Assembly: GCF_900114045.1 (NCBI RefSeq)
Contig: NZ_FORQ01000001.1
Location: forward strand, 620,001 to 684,000
Direction of reading: 5' to 3'
Origin: Kaistella treverensis
GTDB lineage: Bacteria > Bacteroidota > Bacteroidia > Flavobacteriales > Weeksellaceae
Length of the DNA: 64,000 nucleotides
Each line of letters starts with the position of its first letter. The first letter of the stretch is position 1. The notes under the pieces were generated by a model. It made no database searches, had not been told where the DNA came from, and saw nothing but the letters and a program-made list of their open reading frames with translations. Positions 54,402 to 62,491 of this stretch are shown here, in pieces. The position numbers and the translations under genes are program-made.

Positions 54402-55526
54402 TTAAACCAAATCGAAATTTACTTTAATTTTTTTACTTAAAACCACCGACATGCACGCTAAAATTTTACCGGCTGATTCCTCCTTTTTTGTCAAATATTC
54501 ATTTTCCAGCAACTCAACATCGCCTTCTTCCAAAATACATTCGCAACTGCCGCAAATTCCGGATTTACAGGAATATGGCACCGGAAAACCCTGAATTAAA
54601 AGCTGCTGCAAAAGCCGCATTTTATTATTTGCTAAAGTGGTTTCGTGCTGAATTCCCAGAAGTTTAAATCCAACTTCGATGTTTTCAAGCAAAGGAAATT
54701 CTTTTTCAACCGGAAAAATATCTTCGTTAAATTCTTCAAAAAGCTCAAAATGAATATTTTTTTTCGGAATTCCGTGTTTGTAACACGCGTTTGCCAAAGA
54801 TTTTATCATTTCACCTTTACCACAAATCAGCACTTCGTCCACGGCGTCCCAAATCGTGCTTTCTTCGTCGGTATCATCCAGCAAAAGAAATTGGTTAATG
54901 ATAAGCGCAACTTTTTTTTCATCCAGTCTGCCTTCATAAATCCCGTTGCCGACTTTTTCACGGGAGAAGAAATGATAAACTTCAAAACGCTCGGGATATT
55001 TTAATTTTAATTGTTCCAGTTCTTCACCAAAAGCAACATCTGCCGCGGTTTTGTTTCCATAAAACAGAAAAAGTCGCGTGCGTGGTTCGTTGTGCAAGAT
55101 ATTTTTAAAATGGCTTAAAATAGGTGTGATGCCAATTCCGCCGGCAAAACCAACAATTGTCCGGAATTCGTGTGGTTTTGAAACCAAAGTAAAACGCCCG
55201 CGCGGCACTGAAACTTCAACGTCTCGCCCAACCTTAATATTTTCAATCAATGTATTAACAGGACTTTCGTCGCTGTTGACTTTTATTCCTAAAGCGATTT
55301 TTTTTTCAAAAGGCGCTGAAGTCATTGAAAAATCTTTCTGAATCGATTCACCATTCCACAAAAATTTTAATGAAACATACTGGCCGGCTTCAAAAGTGTA
55401 TTTTGCTTTCAAGTCCGAAGGAATTTCAAATTCCAGCGAAAAGATGCTTTTGGTCAGTTGTTCCTTTTTCGTTAATTTTAGCCTGTGAAATTCTATTTGT
55501 CGGGCCTTAGATGAGAGATTTTCCAT
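54402..55526 (-). CDS. Ferredoxin-NADP reductase-like oxidoreductase with fused 2Fe-2S ferredoxin
   Basis: 374 residues. The FAD domain has KDFSMTSAPFEKKIALGIKV (near 59) and VPRGRFTL. The NAD(P) domain has VGFAGGIGITPILSHF (near 125). The C-terminal plant-type ferredoxin has SCKSGICGSCECILEEGDV and later ILACMS, giving the CxxxxCxxC...C ligand set. It resembles PaaE-like reductases for oxygenases, but no oxygenase component is adjacent. Confidence 0.85.
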   Translation of the reverse strand: MENLSSKARQIEFHRLKLTKKEQLTKSIFSLEFEIPSDLKAKYTFEAGQYVSLKFLWNGESIQKDFSMTSAPFEKKIALGIKVNSDESPVNTLIENIKVGRDVEVSVPRGRFTLVSKPHEFRTIVGFAGGIGITPILSHFKNILHNEPRTRLFLFYGNKTAADVAFGEELEQLKLKYPERFEVYHFFSREKVGNGIYEGRLDEKKVALIINQFLLLDDTDEESTIWDAVDEVLICGKGEMIKSLANACYKHGIPKKNIHFELFEEFNEDIFPVEKEFPLLENIEVGFKLLGIQHETTLANNKMRLLQQLLIQGFPVPYSCKSGICGSCECILEEGDVELLENEYLTKKEESAGKILACMSVVLSKKIKVNFDLV

Positions 55527-55558
55527 GATTTTAATGACTCAAAAATAACAAAAATAAA

Positions 55559-56128
55559 ATGAAAAATTTAATTTCCAGCTTACTGCTTCTCACCATAATT
55601 GTGTCGTGTAACAAAGAAACGAAAGTTGCTGAAACTACCGATACAGCTACCGGATATTCAACCACAGCGCCGGCAAACGAAGTTGTAGAAGCCGCAGTAC
55701 CTTTCAATAAAGTGGAATGGACACCCGAAGAAGCTTCGAAAATGCTGGGCAAGCAAAATAATGACACCTTGTATGTGACTAATTTTTTCGCGACCTGGTG
55801 TGGACCTTGCGTAAAGGAAATTCCGCATTTTAAAGCGAAAATGGCGGAGATGAAAGACCAAAAAGTAAAATTCACTTTTGTAAGTCTTGATGAGCGTTCG
55901 GATTGGGATGAAGTGGTACCTAAATTCGTAGAAAAATTTCAACTTTCACCGAACGTGGTGCTTTTGGACGGTTCTAAAATTACCCCGGATTTTTTTCCAA
56001 AAAATTTCAAGCAATGGGACGGCGGCGCAATCCCGTTTACGCTGATGAGAAAAGGCGATAAAACCGATGAAACCTTAGGTTCCATGAGCGAAGAAATGCT
56101 TACCGAAAAATTAAATTCTTTTAATTAA
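55559..56128 (+). CDS. TlpA-family thioredoxin-like lipoprotein
   Basis: 189 residues with a lipoprotein signal (LLLTIIVSC, Cys16). After a linker, the thioredoxin fold carries the active site FFATWCGPCVKEIPHF (CxxC near residues 80-83). The later strand VVLLDGSKITPDFF and the cis-Pro region GGAIPFTLMRKGD are also present. It is probably a periplasmic disulfide reductase. It starts 33 bases from the divergent oxidoreductase gene and precedes the FecCD permease. Confidence 0.85.
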   Translation: MKNLISSLLLLTIIVSCNKETKVAETTDTATGYSTTAPANEVVEAAVPFNKVEWTPEEASKMLGKQNNDTLYVTNFFATWCGPCVKEIPHFKAKMAEMKDQKVKFTFVSLDERSDWDEVVPKFVEKFQLSPNVVLLDGSKITPDFFPKNFKQWDGGAIPFTLMRKGDKTDETLGSMSEEMLTEKLNSFN

Positions 56129-56163
56129 TTTCCCAAAAACAGTAAAGCCATTTTGAAAAAAAA

Positions 56164-56188
56164 GACCGTTTTTGCTCCAAATTTTTTA
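56164..56188. repeat. Member of the TTTTAGCGGC intergenic repeat family
   Basis: GACCGTTTTTGCTCCAAATT with further T, between the TlpA and permease genes. Confidence 0.45.
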
Positions 56189-56207
56189 AATTGAGAAATC
56201 TTCAGCA

Positions 56208-57182
56208 ATGACGAAAGATTTTAAAATCCTGACTTTATTATTGGTTATTGGAATTATCATTTCACTTTTGGTGAATTTGAATATCGGATTTCTCAATTTA
56301 AATTTTTCTGATTTTTACTCGTCAAGTTCTGAAAATTCGCAAATTGCGCTGTTGCGCGTAAACCGGGTTATCGTAATGCTTTTAGCGGGCGTGGCAATAC
56401 CAACTTCCGGTTTTTTGCTGCAGGAATATTTTCAAAATCCGCTGGCAGGACCGTCGGTTTTGGGAATTACGTCGGTGGCGAGTTTGAGCGTAGCGTTTTA
56501 CATCTTTTTTTCAAATGATTTTCTGCTGCCGGAATTCCTTCAAAACAGTTTTCTCAGCATTTCCGCAATAGCCGGAAGTTTGGTTTTGATGTTAATTTTA
56601 CTGGCATTTTCGGGCAAATTTCAGGATAAATCTTTCCTCATCATTTTCGGATTTTTGGTTTCTGCTCTGGCGGGCGCGGTAGTTTCGATTTTGCAGTTTT
56701 ACGCCGAAAACCAAAGTTTAAAAAATTATATTCTTTGGAGTTTTGGCGCGAATAACCAGGTTTCCACAAGCCAAATCTATATTTTATCTGCGATTGTACT
56801 CTTCGGATTGATGCTGAGTTTTAAAAGCATTAAACCATTAATTGGAAATTCTTTAGGTTCGGCGTATGCACAAAGTTTGGGTGTGAATTTAAGCAGGCTG
56901 AAATTTTTGATTATCATTTCATCGTCGCTATTATCAGCTTCGGTGACGGCGTTTTTAGGTCCAATTTTATTCATAGGGATTGTGGTTCCGCACTTTTCGC
57001 GTATGATTTACAACCCGGCAAAACTTTGGCAACAGTGGATTTTAAATATGCTTTTGGGAATTTTAATTATGGAATTTTTCTCCATCATTTCTGAATCGAC
57101 GCAATTTCCTTTGAATGTAATTACGTCCCTTTTCGGGATCCCGGTCATTTTAATGATGATGTTGAAAAGCAGAAAAATTTAG
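56208..57182 (+). CDS. FecCD-family ABC transporter permease
   Basis: 324 residues with about nine to ten membrane segments. LLRVNRVIVMLLAGVAIPTSGFLLQEYFQNPLAGPSVLGIT, the loop GSAYAQSLGVNLSRLK (ATPase contact) and FIGIVVPHFSRMIY are family hallmarks. It imports ferric siderophores, haem or cobalamin with the ATPase encoded next. No binding protein is encoded alongside. Confidence 0.9.
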   Translation: MTKDFKILTLLLVIGIIISLLVNLNIGFLNLNFSDFYSSSSENSQIALLRVNRVIVMLLAGVAIPTSGFLLQEYFQNPLAGPSVLGITSVASLSVAFYIFFSNDFLLPEFLQNSFLSISAIAGSLVLMLILLAFSGKFQDKSFLIIFGFLVSALAGAVVSILQFYAENQSLKNYILWSFGANNQVSTSQIYILSAIVLFGLMLSFKSIKPLIGNSLGSAYAQSLGVNLSRLKFLIIISSSLLSASVTAFLGPILFIGIVVPHFSRMIYNPAKLWQQWILNMLLGILIMEFFSIISESTQFPLNVITSLFGIPVILMMMLKSRKI

Positions 57183-57207
57183 CCAAATAGCGCCGAAAAA
57201 ATTAAAG

Positions 57208-58131
57208 ATGTTTTTAGAAATAAAAAATGCCACGATCGGTTACCGGACGCCTTTGATAAAAGAGGTGAATACTTCTCTGGACTTGGGAGAAATCTGTTTG
57301 CTAATCGGTAATAACGGTGTGGGAAAAACGACTTTAATTAAAAGTATTCTGCACCAAAATTCGCTGCTAAAAGGGCAAATTTTTATAAAAAGCAAAAATA
57401 TTAAGGAAAGCTCCAACCAGGAAATTGCTGAAAGTGTGGCGGTTGTTTTCTCGAAATCGGATATCCCGCTGAACTATACGCTGCGCGATTTGGTTTCATT
57501 CGGGAAATACATTCATTATCCTTATTACTTTGAACTAAATCAAACTGACAAACAGGAAGTTGAAGAAATTATTAAAAGTTTAAATTTAAGCAGCTACGCC
57601 GATTTTCCTTTGCAGCAACTTTCCGATGGAAATCTTCAAAAAGCATTTATTGGCCGTGCTTTGGCACAAAATTCACCTTTTGTCATTCTTGATGAACCGA
57701 CGACTCATTTGGATGAAGAAAACAAAGTCATTATTTTAAAACTGCTTCGCAATCTTGCAAAAGTTCAAAATAAGCTGATTCTTTTTTCCTCCCACGACTG
57801 GCGTCTAGCAAAAGAGTTTGCGGATAAAATATGGCTTTTAAACGACCAAAAAATTGAAGCCGGAATTGCGGAAGAAATTTTGCTTAAAAATGATGAATTG
57901 CTAAATCCCGGACTTTTCGATTTTACAGAAAGTTTCATTCCACCGAAAATCGCAGCGCCGGATTTACACAAAGAAATGCTGTACTCTTTTCTGCAAAAAA
58001 ACTTCCCAAAAAACCTTTCTGAACTTGAATTTACATTTCAGAACAGGATTTGGGTAATTTCCACCGATGATTTACAAATAAACTGTGCATCTTTTACCGA
58101 AATCGGACAGTTTCTTTCAAAACGTTATTAA
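57208..58131 (+). CDS. ABC transporter ATP-binding protein (FepC/BtuD-like)
   Basis: 307 residues. Walker A IGNNGVGKTTLIKSIL (near 33), the signature QQLSDGNLQKAFIGRAL (LSDGN replacing LSGGQ, near 140) and Walker B PFVILDEPTTHLDE (near 155). The last roughly 80 residues extend beyond a minimal ATPase. It is 25 bases after the permease, in the same operon. Confidence 0.92.
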   Translation: MFLEIKNATIGYRTPLIKEVNTSLDLGEICLLIGNNGVGKTTLIKSILHQNSLLKGQIFIKSKNIKESSNQEIAESVAVVFSKSDIPLNYTLRDLVSFGKYIHYPYYFELNQTDKQEVEEIIKSLNLSSYADFPLQQLSDGNLQKAFIGRALAQNSPFVILDEPTTHLDEENKVIILKLLRNLAKVQNKLILFSSHDWRLAKEFADKIWLLNDQKIEAGIAEEILLKNDELLNPGLFDFTESFIPPKIAAPDLHKEMLYSFLQKNFPKNLSELEFTFQNRIWVISTDDLQINCASFTEIGQFLSKRY

Positions 58132-58158
58132 TACTTGATTTTTTCAGCATTTTTAAAG

Positions 58159-58176
58159 TATTATGCATGCATAGTA
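58159..58176. promoter_or_regulatory. MarR-type operator, distal copy
   Basis: TATTATGCATGCATAGTA, identical to 47078-47095. The degenerate half-copy TATGCAATTCATA follows at 58178-58190. It lies about 120 bases before the MarR ATG. Confidence 0.75.
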
Positions 58177-58242
58177 CTATGCAATTCATATCGATTAAAA
58201 CGCTGAGCATCAACATTTAACAAATTATTAACTTCAGCGATA

Positions 58243-58260
58243 TACTATGCATGCATAATA
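58243..58260. promoter_or_regulatory. MarR-type operator, promoter-proximal copy
   Basis: TACTATGCATGCATAATA, the reverse complement of the 18-mer at 58159. It ends five bases before the TATCTTTG -7 box, so a bound protein would cover the -33 region. Confidence 0.8.
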
Positions 58261-58265
58261 TTTTC

Positions 58266-58273
58266 TATCTTTG
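58266..58273 (+). promoter_or_regulatory. -7 promoter box (TATCTTTG) of the MarR/beta-oxidation operon
   Basis: It is an exact TAnnTTTG match 24 bases before the ATG of the MarR gene. Confidence 0.65.
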
Positions 58274-58297
58274 GATTAAACCAGGTATTAAGATATT

Positions 58298-58750
58298 ATG
58301 AACAAACCTACTGCTGATAAAGTTGAAAATGTAGATCTTATTTTGAAATCTACTTGGCTTGCCGTTTCGAAAATGTATTCGGAATTGGCGCAAGATCACG
58401 ACGCGACCGCCGTACAGGCGCTTACCCTTTTAAAAATCGATCCGAAAGATGGCACGAGAAGCACGAATCTCGGACCGAAAATGGCGATTGAGCCTACTTC
58501 GCTCACACGCATCATTAAGCTTTTGGAAGACAACGGCTACATCTACAAAGAGAAAACCACCACCGATAAACGTGAAGTTATTATAAAACTCACTGAAAAA
58601 GGTTTGAATTCACGAAATCTTTCAAAAGACGCGGTGGTAACCTTTAATAAAAAAGTTGCAGAAAAAATACCGGCTGAAAAGCTGGAAATTTTTAAAAACG
58701 TAATGAACGACATCTTGAAAATTGCAAACGAATTAAATAACAAAAAATAA
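58298..58750 (+). CDS. MarR-family transcriptional regulator
   Basis: 150 residues: dimerisation helices at both ends and a winged helix-turn-helix. TRSTNLGPKMAIEPTSLTRIIKLLEDNGYIYKEKTTTDKREVIIKLTEKG covers helix 3, recognition helix and wing, with the DKRE motif of the wing. MarR proteins usually repress in the absence of ligand; here the ligand might be a fatty acyl-CoA (inference). The gene is the first of the beta-oxidation operon, six bases before the next gene, and is probably autoregulated through the palindromes upstream. Confidence 0.9.
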   Translation: MNKPTADKVENVDLILKSTWLAVSKMYSELAQDHDATAVQALTLLKIDPKDGTRSTNLGPKMAIEPTSLTRIIKLLEDNGYIYKEKTTTDKREVIIKLTEKGLNSRNLSKDAVVTFNKKVAEKIPAEKLEIFKNVMNDILKIANELNNKK

Positions 58751-58756
58751 AAATCA

Positions 58757-61150
58757 ATGAAACGACGAATTAAACACGTAACAGTTCTCGGTTCAGGAAT
58801 TATGGGTTCCGGTATCGCAGCGCACTTCGCCAACATCGGTGTTCAAGTGCTTTTGCTTGATATCGTTCCTTTTGAACTGACGGAAGCAGAGCAGAAAAAA
58901 GGTCTGACCAAAGATGATAAAATTGTAAGAAACAGAATTGCGACAGAGAATTTTGTGAAATTACAGAAATCCAGTCCGGCGCTTTTGTATTCACCGAAAT
59001 TTGCGGAGAGAATTACGGTCGGGAATTTCGATGATGATTTGGAAAAAATTAAAAAAACCGATTGGATTATTGAAGTTGTGGTGGAAAGACTCGACATCAA
59101 AAAATCGGTTTATGAGAAAATTGAACAGCACAGAAAACCGGGAACTTTGGTTTCTTCAAACACTTCCGGAATTCCGATTCATTTTTTAATTGAAGGACGC
59201 AGCGAAGATTTCAAAAAATATTTTGCGGGAACGCATTTCTTTAATCCAGTTCGTTATTTGCCACTTTTAGAAGTTATTCCAACGCCCGAAACTGATCCTG
59301 AAATTATTAAATTTTACATGGAATATGGGGCAAAATTTCTGGGAAAAACCACGGTTTTAGCGAAAGACACGCCGGCATTTATTGCGAACAGAATCGGTGT
59401 TTTTTCGATGATGAATTTGCTTCATGAAATTAAAGGTTTAGGCTTAAGCGTTTCTGATATTGATAAACTTACCGGACCAATTATTGGCCGACCAAAATCT
59501 GCAACTTTCCGAACTGCAGATGTAGTTGGACTGGATACTTTGGTCATGGTTGCGAACGGCGTTCGTGAAAGCAATATGGAAGCGACCGAATATTACGACG
59601 TTTTCAAACTTCCGGATTACGTACAGCAAATGGTAGAAAACAAATGGCTGGGTTCTAAATCTCAACAAGGTTTCTACAAAAAAATTAAAAACGCGGAAGG
59701 TAAATCGGAAATTCATGGGCTGAATTTAGACACCATGGAATACGAACTTCAGGGAAAGTCTGAATTTCCAACGCTGGAGCTGACAAAAAATATCGATAAA
59801 CCGATCGACCGATTTAAAGTTCTCATCGGCGGAAAAGATAAGGCTGCAGAATTATACCGAAAATCACTTGGTGCTTTGTTCGCGTATGTTTCGCATAAAG
59901 TTCCGGAAATTTCTGATGAAGTTTACAAAATCGATGATGCGATGCGCGCGGGTTTTGGCTGGGAAAATGGTCCTTTCGAAATTTGGGATGCTGTTGGCGT
60001 TCAAAAAGGAATTGAACTTGCCAAGGAAGCCGGTTATGAAGTTTCGGACTGGGTAAGAAATGTAGAATCTTTCTATAAAATTAATGAAGAAGGACAGAGC
60101 ATTTACTTCGATAAAAATTCCGGAAATTATAGCAATATTCCTGGACAGGAAGATTTTATCATTTTAGATAATATCAGAAAAAATAAAACACTTTGGAGCA
60201 ACTCAGGTTCTGCAATTCAGGATTTAGGCGACGGAATTATCAATTTTGAAATCCGCTCGAAAATGAATTCGCTTGGCGGTGAAGTTTTGGACGGTTTGAA
60301 CCGCGCAATCGACCTCGCCGAAAAAGATTATGACGGTTTGGTAATCGGAAATCAAGGCGCAAATTTCTCTGTTGGAGCCAATTTAGCCATGATTTTAATG
60401 ATGGCTATCGATCAGGATTGGGATGATTTGAATATGGCAATTGCTTATTTCCAAAAATCAATGATGCGCGTTCGTTATTCCTCAGTTCCTGTCATCGTTG
60501 CACCACACGGAATGACGCTTGGTGGTGGTTGCGAAATGACGATGCACGCAGATCGCGTTGTTGCAGCAGCTGAAACCTATATCGGCTTGGTGGAAACCGG
60601 AGTTGGTGTAATTCCCGGCGGCGGTGGCACCAAAGAAATGGCGCTGAGAGTTTCAAGAGAATTCCACTCTGATGATGTTAAAAACAACAGACTTCGCGAT
60701 ATGTTCATGAACATCGCGATGGGAAAAGTAGCAACTTCAGCCTACGAAGCTTACGACATGGGAATTTTGGAAGACCATAAAGATATTGTGGTAGTCAATA
60801 AAAACCGACAGATAAAAACGGCAAAAATGCTCGCTTTAAGTTTAGCGGAACATGGCTACACGCAACCGATTGAGCAAAAGGTAAAAGTTTTAGGTCGCGA
60901 CGCGCTGGGAATGTTCCTGGTTGGAACAGACCAAATGTTAACCGGAAAATATATTTCGGAACACGATAAACTAATCGCGGATAAATTAGCCAACGTTCTT
61001 GTAGGTGGAAACCTTTCGGAACCAACCGTTGTCACCGAACAATATTTATTGAATCTTGAACGAGAAACTTTCTTACAGCTTTGCGGCGAAAGAAAAACTT
61101 TAGAAAGAATTCAGTTTATGTTGACGAAAGGAAAACCATTGAGAAATTAA
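58757..61150 (+). CDS. 3-hydroxyacyl-CoA dehydrogenase / enoyl-CoA hydratase fusion
   Basis: 797 residues. The order is reversed relative to E. coli FadB. The N-terminal NAD domain (VTVLGSGIMGSGIAAHFANIG, residues 8-28) and 3-hydroxyacyl-CoA dehydrogenase C-domain (about 195-440, AGTHFFNPVRYLPLLEVIPT at the junction) come first. A crotonase domain (about 490-700, VGANLAMILMM, LGGGCEMTMHADRVVAAAETYIG, GVIPGGGGTKEM) follows. It performs the hydration and oxidation steps of beta-oxidation. The next gene is the thiolase, after 17 bases. Confidence 0.92.
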   Translation: MKRRIKHVTVLGSGIMGSGIAAHFANIGVQVLLLDIVPFELTEAEQKKGLTKDDKIVRNRIATENFVKLQKSSPALLYSPKFAERITVGNFDDDLEKIKKTDWIIEVVVERLDIKKSVYEKIEQHRKPGTLVSSNTSGIPIHFLIEGRSEDFKKYFAGTHFFNPVRYLPLLEVIPTPETDPEIIKFYMEYGAKFLGKTTVLAKDTPAFIANRIGVFSMMNLLHEIKGLGLSVSDIDKLTGPIIGRPKSATFRTADVVGLDTLVMVANGVRESNMEATEYYDVFKLPDYVQQMVENKWLGSKSQQGFYKKIKNAEGKSEIHGLNLDTMEYELQGKSEFPTLELTKNIDKPIDRFKVLIGGKDKAAELYRKSLGALFAYVSHKVPEISDEVYKIDDAMRAGFGWENGPFEIWDAVGVQKGIELAKEAGYEVSDWVRNVESFYKINEEGQSIYFDKNSGNYSNIPGQEDFIILDNIRKNKTLWSNSGSAIQDLGDGIINFEIRSKMNSLGGEVLDGLNRAIDLAEKDYDGLVIGNQGANFSVGANLAMILMMAIDQDWDDLNMAIAYFQKSMMRVRYSSVPVIVAPHGMTLGGGCEMTMHADRVVAAAETYIGLVETGVGVIPGGGGTKEMALRVSREFHSDDVKNNRLRDMFMNIAMGKVATSAYEAYDMGILEDHKDIVVVNKNRQIKTAKMLALSLAEHGYTQPIEQKVKVLGRDALGMFLVGTDQMLTGKYISEHDKLIADKLANVLVGGNLSEPTVVTEQYLLNLERETFLQLCGERKTLERIQFMLTKGKPLRN

Positions 61151-61167
61151 TTTTAAAAATTTTAGAA

Positions 61168-62352
61168 ATGTCAAGACAAGCATATATAATAAAGGGTTTT
61201 AGAACGGCCGTTGGTAAAGCACCAAAAGGAAGTTTGAGATTCACACGTCCCGACGTCATGGCGGCAACGGTCATCGAAAAACTAATGGCTGCCGTGCCGC
61301 AACTCGATAAAAACAGAATTGATGATTTAATCGTCGGAAATGCGATGCCGGAAGCCGAACAAGGTCTGAACGTGGCGCGATTAATTTCCTTAATGGGGTT
61401 AAATACGGATCAGGTTCCCGGCGTTACCGTGAACAGATATTGCGCTTCGGGTTCCGAAGCCATTGCAATTGCGTCCGCTAAAATCCAGGCCGGAATGGCG
61501 GACTGTATTATCGCCGGTGGAACAGAATCCATGTCATATATCCCAATGGGTGGTTACAAGCCGGTTCCGGAAAGCGATATGGCAAAATCCAATCCCGATT
61601 ATTATTGGGGAATGGGTTACACTGCCGAAGAAGTTGCAAACCAATATAAAATTACCAGAGAAGAGCAGGATCAGTTTTCTTTTGAGTCGCATCAGAAAGC
61701 TTTAAAAGCAAACGAAACAGGAAGATTTAAAGATCAAATCGTCCCAATTCCGGTTGAATACAATTTTCTGGATGAAAACCAGAAAATGCAGACCAAGAAA
61801 TTCGATTTTTCGGTTGATGAAGGCCCGAGAAAAGATACAAGTTTAGAAGGATTGGCAAAACTGCGTCCTGTTTTCGCAAACGGCGGAAGTGTGACTGCGG
61901 GAAATTCTTCGCAAATGAGTGACGGTGCGGCTTTCGTAATCGTGATGTCAGAAGAGATGGTGAAAGAGCTAGGTTTGGAACCGGAAGCAAGATTAGTCGC
62001 ATACGCTGCCGCTGGTTTAGAACCACGCATCATGGGAATGGGACCTCTATATGCCGTTCCAAAGGCATTAAAACAGGCAGGTTTAGACTTAAAAGACATC
62101 GACTTGATTGAGCTAAACGAAGCGTTTGCTTCACAATCTGTCGCACTTAAAAAGGAACTTGGTTTAAATCCGGATATTTTAAATGTCAACGGTGGCGCCA
62201 TCGCTCTGGGTCATCCGCTCGGCTGCACCGGAACGAAACTGACCGTTCAGCTTCTAGACGAGATGAGGAAACGCGGCAACATGAAATACGGAATGGTGAC
62301 GATGTGCGTAGGTACAGGCCAGGGAGCAGCGAGTATTTTTGAACTTCTGTAA
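61168..62352 (+). CDS. fadA: Acetyl-CoA acyltransferase (thiolase of beta-oxidation)
   Basis: 394 residues from the ATG at 61168, the position of the conserved MSRQAYIIKGFRTAVGKA start; an in-frame ATG 29 codons upstream lies within the preceding gene. Nucleophile Cys in NRYCASGSEAIAIA (near 94), His in NVNGGAIALGHPLGCTGTKL (near 350) and second Cys in VTMCVGTGQGAASIFEL. It cleaves 3-ketoacyl-CoA, the last step of the cycle. Confidence 0.94.
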   Translation: MSRQAYIIKGFRTAVGKAPKGSLRFTRPDVMAATVIEKLMAAVPQLDKNRIDDLIVGNAMPEAEQGLNVARLISLMGLNTDQVPGVTVNRYCASGSEAIAIASAKIQAGMADCIIAGGTESMSYIPMGGYKPVPESDMAKSNPDYYWGMGYTAEEVANQYKITREEQDQFSFESHQKALKANETGRFKDQIVPIPVEYNFLDENQKMQTKKFDFSVDEGPRKDTSLEGLAKLRPVFANGGSVTAGNSSQMSDGAAFVIVMSEEMVKELGLEPEARLVAYAAAGLEPRIMGMGPLYAVPKALKQAGLDLKDIDLIELNEAFASQSVALKKELGLNPDILNVNGGAIALGHPLGCTGTKLTVQLLDEMRKRGNMKYGMVTMCVGTGQGAASIFELL

Positions 62353-62491
62353 AAAGTCTAGATTTTAAATTATAAATTTTAGATGAAATGAGCAATAAAG
62401 AAGACAATCTGAATCTTTAAAACTACATCTGAAAAATTATAACAGCGAATCTAATTTAAAATCTATAATCTAAAATTTAAAATTACAAATA
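62353..62491. other. Intergenic AT-rich repeats and a vestigial short reading frame
   Basis: Two related AT-rich stretches (TCTAGATTTTAAATTATAAA at about 62358-62377, and TCTATAATCTAAAATTTAAA near 62462-62481) flank a 10-codon frame MSNKEDNLNL (62388-62420) that resembles the start of a protein but stops at once. Confidence 0.45.

Noticed and set aside
61734-62201. Open frame of 155 codons opposite the thiolase fadA
   Set aside because: Antisense of a highly conserved gene, no start signal or domain.
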